Below, piece after piece: positions 59,483-64,000 of a stretch of DNA of 64,000 nucleotides (position 1 is the first letter of the stretch; each line of letters opens with the position of its first letter). Position numbers and translations under genes: made by a program. The DNA comes from Fomes fomentarius (taxonomy: Eukaryota; Basidiomycota; Agaricomycetes; Polyporales; Polyporaceae): contig JABYQN010000007.1 in NCBI GenBank assembly GCA_022606135.1, positions 1,798,001 through 1,862,000 of the forward strand, read 5' to 3'. The notes beneath the pieces are model-generated. The model was given only the letters and a program-made list of their open reading frames with translations. It searched no databases and had not been told where the DNA came from.

Positions 59483-59840
59483 AACCTGGATACCTCCTCA
59501 AAGCCCTCTGTCTCAGTTATAGACAACTTATAGAACTTGTTTGGGTGTGTTCCACTTGTGAACCTTGTGTATGTGCTTGTACTATAGGTGGATTCACTTG
59601 AAAATCAATTGGTCCAATTGTTGTGTACCACTTTTAATGTCTTATGCTTCCAGTAGTAGATCAAATTGTCCCTCCCTACTCAGCCTTTTGTGGTCCTGCA
59701 ACAAGCACCCATCTCTGATATCTGCTGGATGTCCAGGAGGTTGTCAAGCAGTGGGCCAGAATCAAGTATTGGGTTGGCTCTTTATGCCATGCATCACTTA
59801 AAAATTTGTAGATATTATGTGATAGATCACTGATGAAGGA
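59483..59840. repeat. Old repeat sequence, partner of 37,730-37,826
   Basis: The first 60-90 bp continue the repeat matched on the left side of the chromovirus (ACAACCTGGATACCTCCTCA...TCAGTTATAGACAACTTATA). The rest shows no gene or recognisable element. Confidence 0.55.
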
Positions 59841-60361
59841 TCAGTTCAGTGTCAAATAATTTGGGTCAGTTTGATAAAAAACCACACAGTATAGGCATGG
59901 GGTATATTTATTTTGAGCATGTACAGGATGTTGGAGTTCAAGCACTGACATCAGTCCGCCTTGACTTCTGTTCCGTTCTGGATCAGTGTACGCCCACAAT
60001 GCGAGCTTATCTCGCTTCTGCTGATCCACCTCATGTTTCCGTCGTGCACTCTCATACTTATACCATAGATCTCCCATCTGGTACTTCAGTCTTTTCCCCC
60101 AACTGAAGTACCGTTCTTGTTTCGATCTCACACGTCGTCAGCTCTACCTCAATACAGGACCTGGGCAACTCCTCTAATGTCTGTCCAAAGTTTGCATATT
60201 GTGACTGCCTTAAAAGGGAAATTTCCTTGTCCAACTTTGCATATTCTATGCCATTTGAAGTGCTTTGCACCTGGGAGATGCCCAAAACTCTGTCTATACT
60301 TTGCATATTGGAGCACTAGTGTCAGTTCCTCTCCACCCTGTTGTTGAACTTCTTTCTGCAC
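59841..60361 (-). pseudogene. Relic of an unidentified coding sequence
   Basis: Three short minus-strand frames follow one another with overlapping ends: QYAKYRQSFGHLPGAK, then YAKLDKEISLLRQSQYANFG, then WYKYESARRKHEVDQQKRDK. Together they read like a charged, coiled-coil-rich protein broken by two frameshifts. No family is recognised. It may be the end of a retroelement polyprotein. Confidence 0.35.
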
Positions 60362-61167
60362 TACTGGCTGTGCTCAGACCATTTTTTTTTTGAATGCTTG
60401 TTTATTGCCCTTGAGGGCTGGGCCCTATGGTAGGCAAGTCACCACATGTCGACAGGCTGCATGCACTAGGCGTACAGAGGAGGTTATCTAAACGTAGGTA
60501 GGGGAGTGAGGAGGGAGACCACGGCATAGCAGAGCCATTAGCTTGTGATGGTAAGGTATGGTAAGTAAGCAGAGACCGAGAGATCAAGGAGAGAACCAAG
60601 AAAGAGACCAGAAAGAGAGAGAAGGGGCTGTGTATGTACAGTAGGGTATAGTATCAGGGAACAAGATACAGGGTATGCTGTGCATGGGCGCACTCAGTGT
60701 GAGGGGCAGGTGTCGGGTAGATGAGGATGTGGTGGGGCCATAGGCAGGACAGGGTCCATTTAAACTCACGGGTTCAACTCAGGACACCACAGTGACGGGC
60801 TATGTGTGGGCACCCCGACACCTTCGTGTGGGCACCCCAACACCTTTGCGTGGGCCGTTCTACCCCCCCAAGTGGTCTGTGCAAACCATCTGACCCAATG
60901 CCAAAGAGTACATAAGTGGGCAGTGGGAGACAGGGCCGGCTGAGTTGCAACAGCTGCTTACAGTGGAGCTCTTGGGCGCATGGTGCGGGTGTGTGCAGTG
61001 CGAGTGCATGTGAGGTGCATTGTGCTTCATGCCAGGCCGGTGTGGGATGCGGGGGTAGCATGGGCGTTGGGGGGGTAAACTGGAGTGTGCTTGACTGGCG
61101 GACAGAGCAGGGGGAGAGGCGGTCAGCAGAGTCGTGTAAAGGAGACAGGCAGTGAGACAGAAGAAAA

Positions 61168-61960
61168 TTAGTCATCCTCATCTGCAGGGAGGTCGGGCAG
61201 GGAGCCGAAGATCTGGTGGTACCGTCCTGTAGCATTGATGTAGGCGAAGAGTGGGCAGAGAGCATCGTCCAAGTTGAGAAGGGTGGAGAGCTTGTGCCCA
61301 GAGTACCCTAGTGAACGATAGTGTACTGCACAGTGCAGCACGTAGGTTGGACAGCTTAGGAGGTAGTGTTGCACTGATTCCAGTGCCTCCTGGCAGGTCG
61401 GACAGGTGGTGGTGAGCACCCTCCCAATGCGCTCGAAGTATGTCTGCAGAGGTACATGTCCTGTATGAAGCTGTAAGAGTAGGTTAGCGTGTCTGCGCGG
61501 TAGACGGGCTATGCCAGGTGGCTGAGCTCCCTGGCAAGATTCTGGCACGCTCTCGAGACACTGAGAGGAAGTGGACAGCGGAGCTCCTTCGGGAGTCTTG
61601 CAAGCGGGGAGGTAAGTCCTCGCGCTGTGTCCTTTGTGGCTTCATCTGTGGCCTCGTTCCCCGCTACATCAGTGTGTCCTGGTACCCAGCGCAGTGTAAG
61701 CTGTATGCCTGGGTGTTCTCATTTTAATATGCCGACGTATCTGTGAAATAGGTCAGTAAGGTAGCGACCAGGTGCGGATGAACGCAGTGTTGATGCCTGT
61801 ATGGCTGCCATGCCGGGTTGAGGGACCGTGGATGTGCAGTGTCTTCGGCTGCTGGCGCCCTGGTCCATACATGACGGCCAATGCTCCAGCACTGCCATCT
61901 ACATCAGATCCATCAGTGTAGACTCAGTAGGCACCGTGCCAAGCCCAGCGAGCGTCATCT
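61168..61960 (-). pseudogene. LINE RNase H-like and terminal zinc-knuckle region
   Basis: RNase H-like text VYTDGSDVDGSAGALAV lies near 61,870-61,925 and GNEATDEATK near 61,630-61,660, in different frames. The C-terminal domain RVLTTTCPTCQEALESVQHY and LLSCPTYVLH carries the CX2C...HX4C pattern usual after RNase H in such LINEs. It ends TAA/TGA near 61,168. Confidence 0.65.
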
Positions 61961-64000
61961 GCAGCAGCGGCCTCCCGGTCGTGGATGATGTGGATGTGGT
62001 GCCGCGGTTGCCAGTGCAGATGGAGTCTGACAGGCTGGATCTTCTCAGTATGCTTGTAATCTAGGAATTTACAGTAAGCATCCAACAGTTCGTGTAGTGA
62101 GGAGCGGTGTGAGCGGACAAAACACCCTCCCGCCCTGCGCACGTGCGCAGACAGTGGGTGTGCATCTGGGAGAGCACAGAGCCAGACCGCTGCCTGGTGG
62201 CAGAGCTTGTGGACCAGGAGGTCGAAGGGGAGGAGATCTGCATGCGCCTCCATGACATCAGTAGCCGTGGAGTGAAGGGCCCCAGTCATAGCCAGGAGTG
62301 CTTGGTGCTGGACCATAGCAAGGCGGCGCACATGTCCTACTGAGCCATGCTGACGCTTCTGTCCTGGGAGAGTGCGCACTGGGGTCAGAAAAGTGTCAGC
62401 GGCATATAGCATACTTGGAACTGCAACTGTTAAGTAGAGGCGGCAGACCACCACCAGCATGAGCCCGTTGCGTGCCGTGGCAAGGCGGCGCAGCTGCGGC
62501 ACCCACTTGCTGCCCTTGGAGTAGGCCAGGGCAACATGCTGCTTGAAGCAGAGTTGGTGGTCCACCAGAAGGCCTAGAAAGCAGTGGTGGTCTGCTGGTG
62601 CAATTGTCGTGCCGTCCGTGAGCTTCAGCACCAGGCCAAGGCCTTGTAGGCGTGCCGTGCAGTTGAGCAGGCCAAACTTGTCGAGGGAGTACGGCGAGTT
62701 GTGCGCACGGGACCAGTCGAGTGTGCCTCCTGCCCGCTCCATGAAGTTGCGGATCTTGTTGTGACAGACCAGGAATGTCTTGCCAGTGACCACTAGCGCC
62801 ACATCATCCATAGAGCTGACCGCCGTCTCACCGTTCTTGATGAGCGTGCTGTCAATGAGGTCAGAGTTGTAAAAAGCATAGCGTATCACCAATAGTGGGC
62901 AGCCTTGGTCAATGACACTGCAGATTTCAAAGACCTCTGAGATGTAGTCGTCAAACTTGAGCTGGGTTTGACGGTGCTCCAGTTTCACCTTCAGCCAGTC
63001 AACATACTCGACCGGGACGCCCCGCATCCGCAGATTATGGAAGAGTCGCTCCGGGGAGGCTGCTGGGAAAGTGGACTTGATGTCCAGAAACACCACCGAC
63101 GCTACATGCTGCTTGCACTAGGTGTCCTTGATGGTTTTGGTAACCAAGTGAATTGAGTCGGTAGTTGTCTGGCCTGTCTGGCCTCCAAACTGCAAGTCTG
63201 CTAGGAGGGAGCATTTCTCAGCCTCATATACCAGTACAACTGCAACGCACCGGGACAGGATCTTGGACATGCAGTTTAACAGCGCTATCGGGCGCCAGGC
63301 CTTGGCGACAGTATAGTCCAATTTGCCTGGTTTTTGAGATACAACTGTGTTGGACAGCTTCCAGCTGTCGGGGTAATAGCGGAGTGTGAAGGTGGCACGG
63401 AACAGGGTGCCTAGTATGGGGGAGAGCATATCAGTGCAGTGCTGATAAACTTCATTTGGAATTGCATCAGGTCCTGGGGCCTTGAAAGAACGCAGCGCAT
63501 GGATTGCTCCATGCACTTGGCCGTCCGTGATTGGCTGAAAGGTGAATCAAGGCGTCAGATAGGGGCCACATGGTATGGGCGCCGTGCTTGGTGGGAGAAA
63601 GAACATGCTGTAGAACTCCTTTCTCTTGTCATCGTTTGAGGTGAGGACTGTGGGTTGCCCATCGTTCCCTGTCGCATTGATGGGGGGGATGCGGGCACTA
63701 CCCCCGTCTGTCGATCCCTGCTTAAGAAAACGGTTAGCATCCCAAATGGTGCGCAAGTCGACTGAGTCAATCCACGCCTTGCAGAAGTCGTTTTTGGCTG
63801 CGCGGATTGCATCAGTATAACGGTTACAGAATTTACGGTACTCAGCGTGAATGGGGTGTTGACGATCTGCGTGATTGCAATGGGACCTCTGGCCAAGCTT
63901 CTCCTTTTGACAGCACATCTTTGTGAGCTCCTTCGACCACCATCTCTTGGTATAGGGTGTCTTTTGCCATCAGGACATGCTCTGCTATGGTCTCCTGTAG
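61924..64000 (-). pseudogene. LINE reverse transcriptase, frameshifted and with stops
   Basis: Upstream linker text (KRWWSKELTKM, AIRAAKNDFCKAWID) leads into RT blocks FKAPGPDAIPNEVYQ, WRPIALLNCMSKILSRCVA, LLADLQFGGQTGQTTTDSIH, VVFLDIKSTFPAASPERLFH, IDQGCPLLVIRYAFYN and the catalytic SSMDDVALVV (where related elements have I/F-DDVALV). A TAG at 63,118-63,120 and a frame change near 63,540 interrupt it. Confidence 0.82.

Larger units (their letters stand above)
60382..64000 (-). mobile_element. Non-LTR retrotransposon (LINE), 3' part
   Basis: Runs from beyond the right edge to a 3' poly(A) tail (ten T on the plus strand, 60,382-60,391) preceded by GGGCAATAAAC on the minus strand. It encodes a reverse transcriptase, an RNase H-like segment and a C-terminal zinc-knuckle-like domain, all with stops and frameshifts. 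The endonuclease would lie outside the window. Domain order and RT text fit the I/Tad-like LINEs of fungi. Confidence 0.85.

Overview
The window is a piece of a basidiomycete nuclear genome, most likely an agaricomycete. Genes are packed on both strands, broken by many short GT-AG introns of about 45-70 nt, and their products match fungal families. The order or genus cannot be fixed from the sequence alone. No software was run; exon joins below were made by hand from splice sites and reading frames.

Bases 1-36,300 are a gene-rich, GC-rich block. In order: an intact DUG2 gene on the minus strand (WD40 repeats plus M20 peptidase, glutathione degradation); about 2.6 kb with only weak ORFs; a full ABCB-type multidrug transporter; the cohesin loader SCC2; a Sec14/CRAL-TRIO lipid-transfer protein on the minus strand; a YPD1-type phosphotransfer protein; a CBP3/UQCC1-type cytochrome bc1 assembly factor on the minus strand; a second, inverted, 5'-truncated and frameshifted DUG2 copy; a METTL25-type methyltransferase; a large RING-H2 protein on the minus strand; mitochondrial ribosomal protein uL5m; and the first two exons of an unknown gene.

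Bases 36,316-64,000 are a nested transposon island of lower GC. It holds an 11.2-kb Ty3/gypsy chromovirus with both LTRs and a perfect 5-bp target duplication, whose empty target site is recognisable in a related repeat elsewhere in this window; a roughly 1-kb inverted-repeat (foldback) element inside that chromovirus; several tRNA-derived SINEs; a pair of short TIR elements (MITEs); a Ty1/copia reverse-transcriptase relic cut by one MITE and by another LTR; a nearly full-length, recent Ty1/copia element on the minus strand with a half-tRNA-type primer site; and the 3' part of a Tad/I-like LINE on the minus strand with a poly(A) tail, running off the right edge.

The host genes are housekeeping and do not form one pathway, though three concern mitochondria or redox (DUG2, CBP3, uL5m). 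The most notable points are the inverted DUG2 duplication flanking about 21 kb, the chromovirus with an extra ORF in the position of env, the tRNA-derived SINEs, the foldback element, and the host gene that appears to be cut off by the transposon island.
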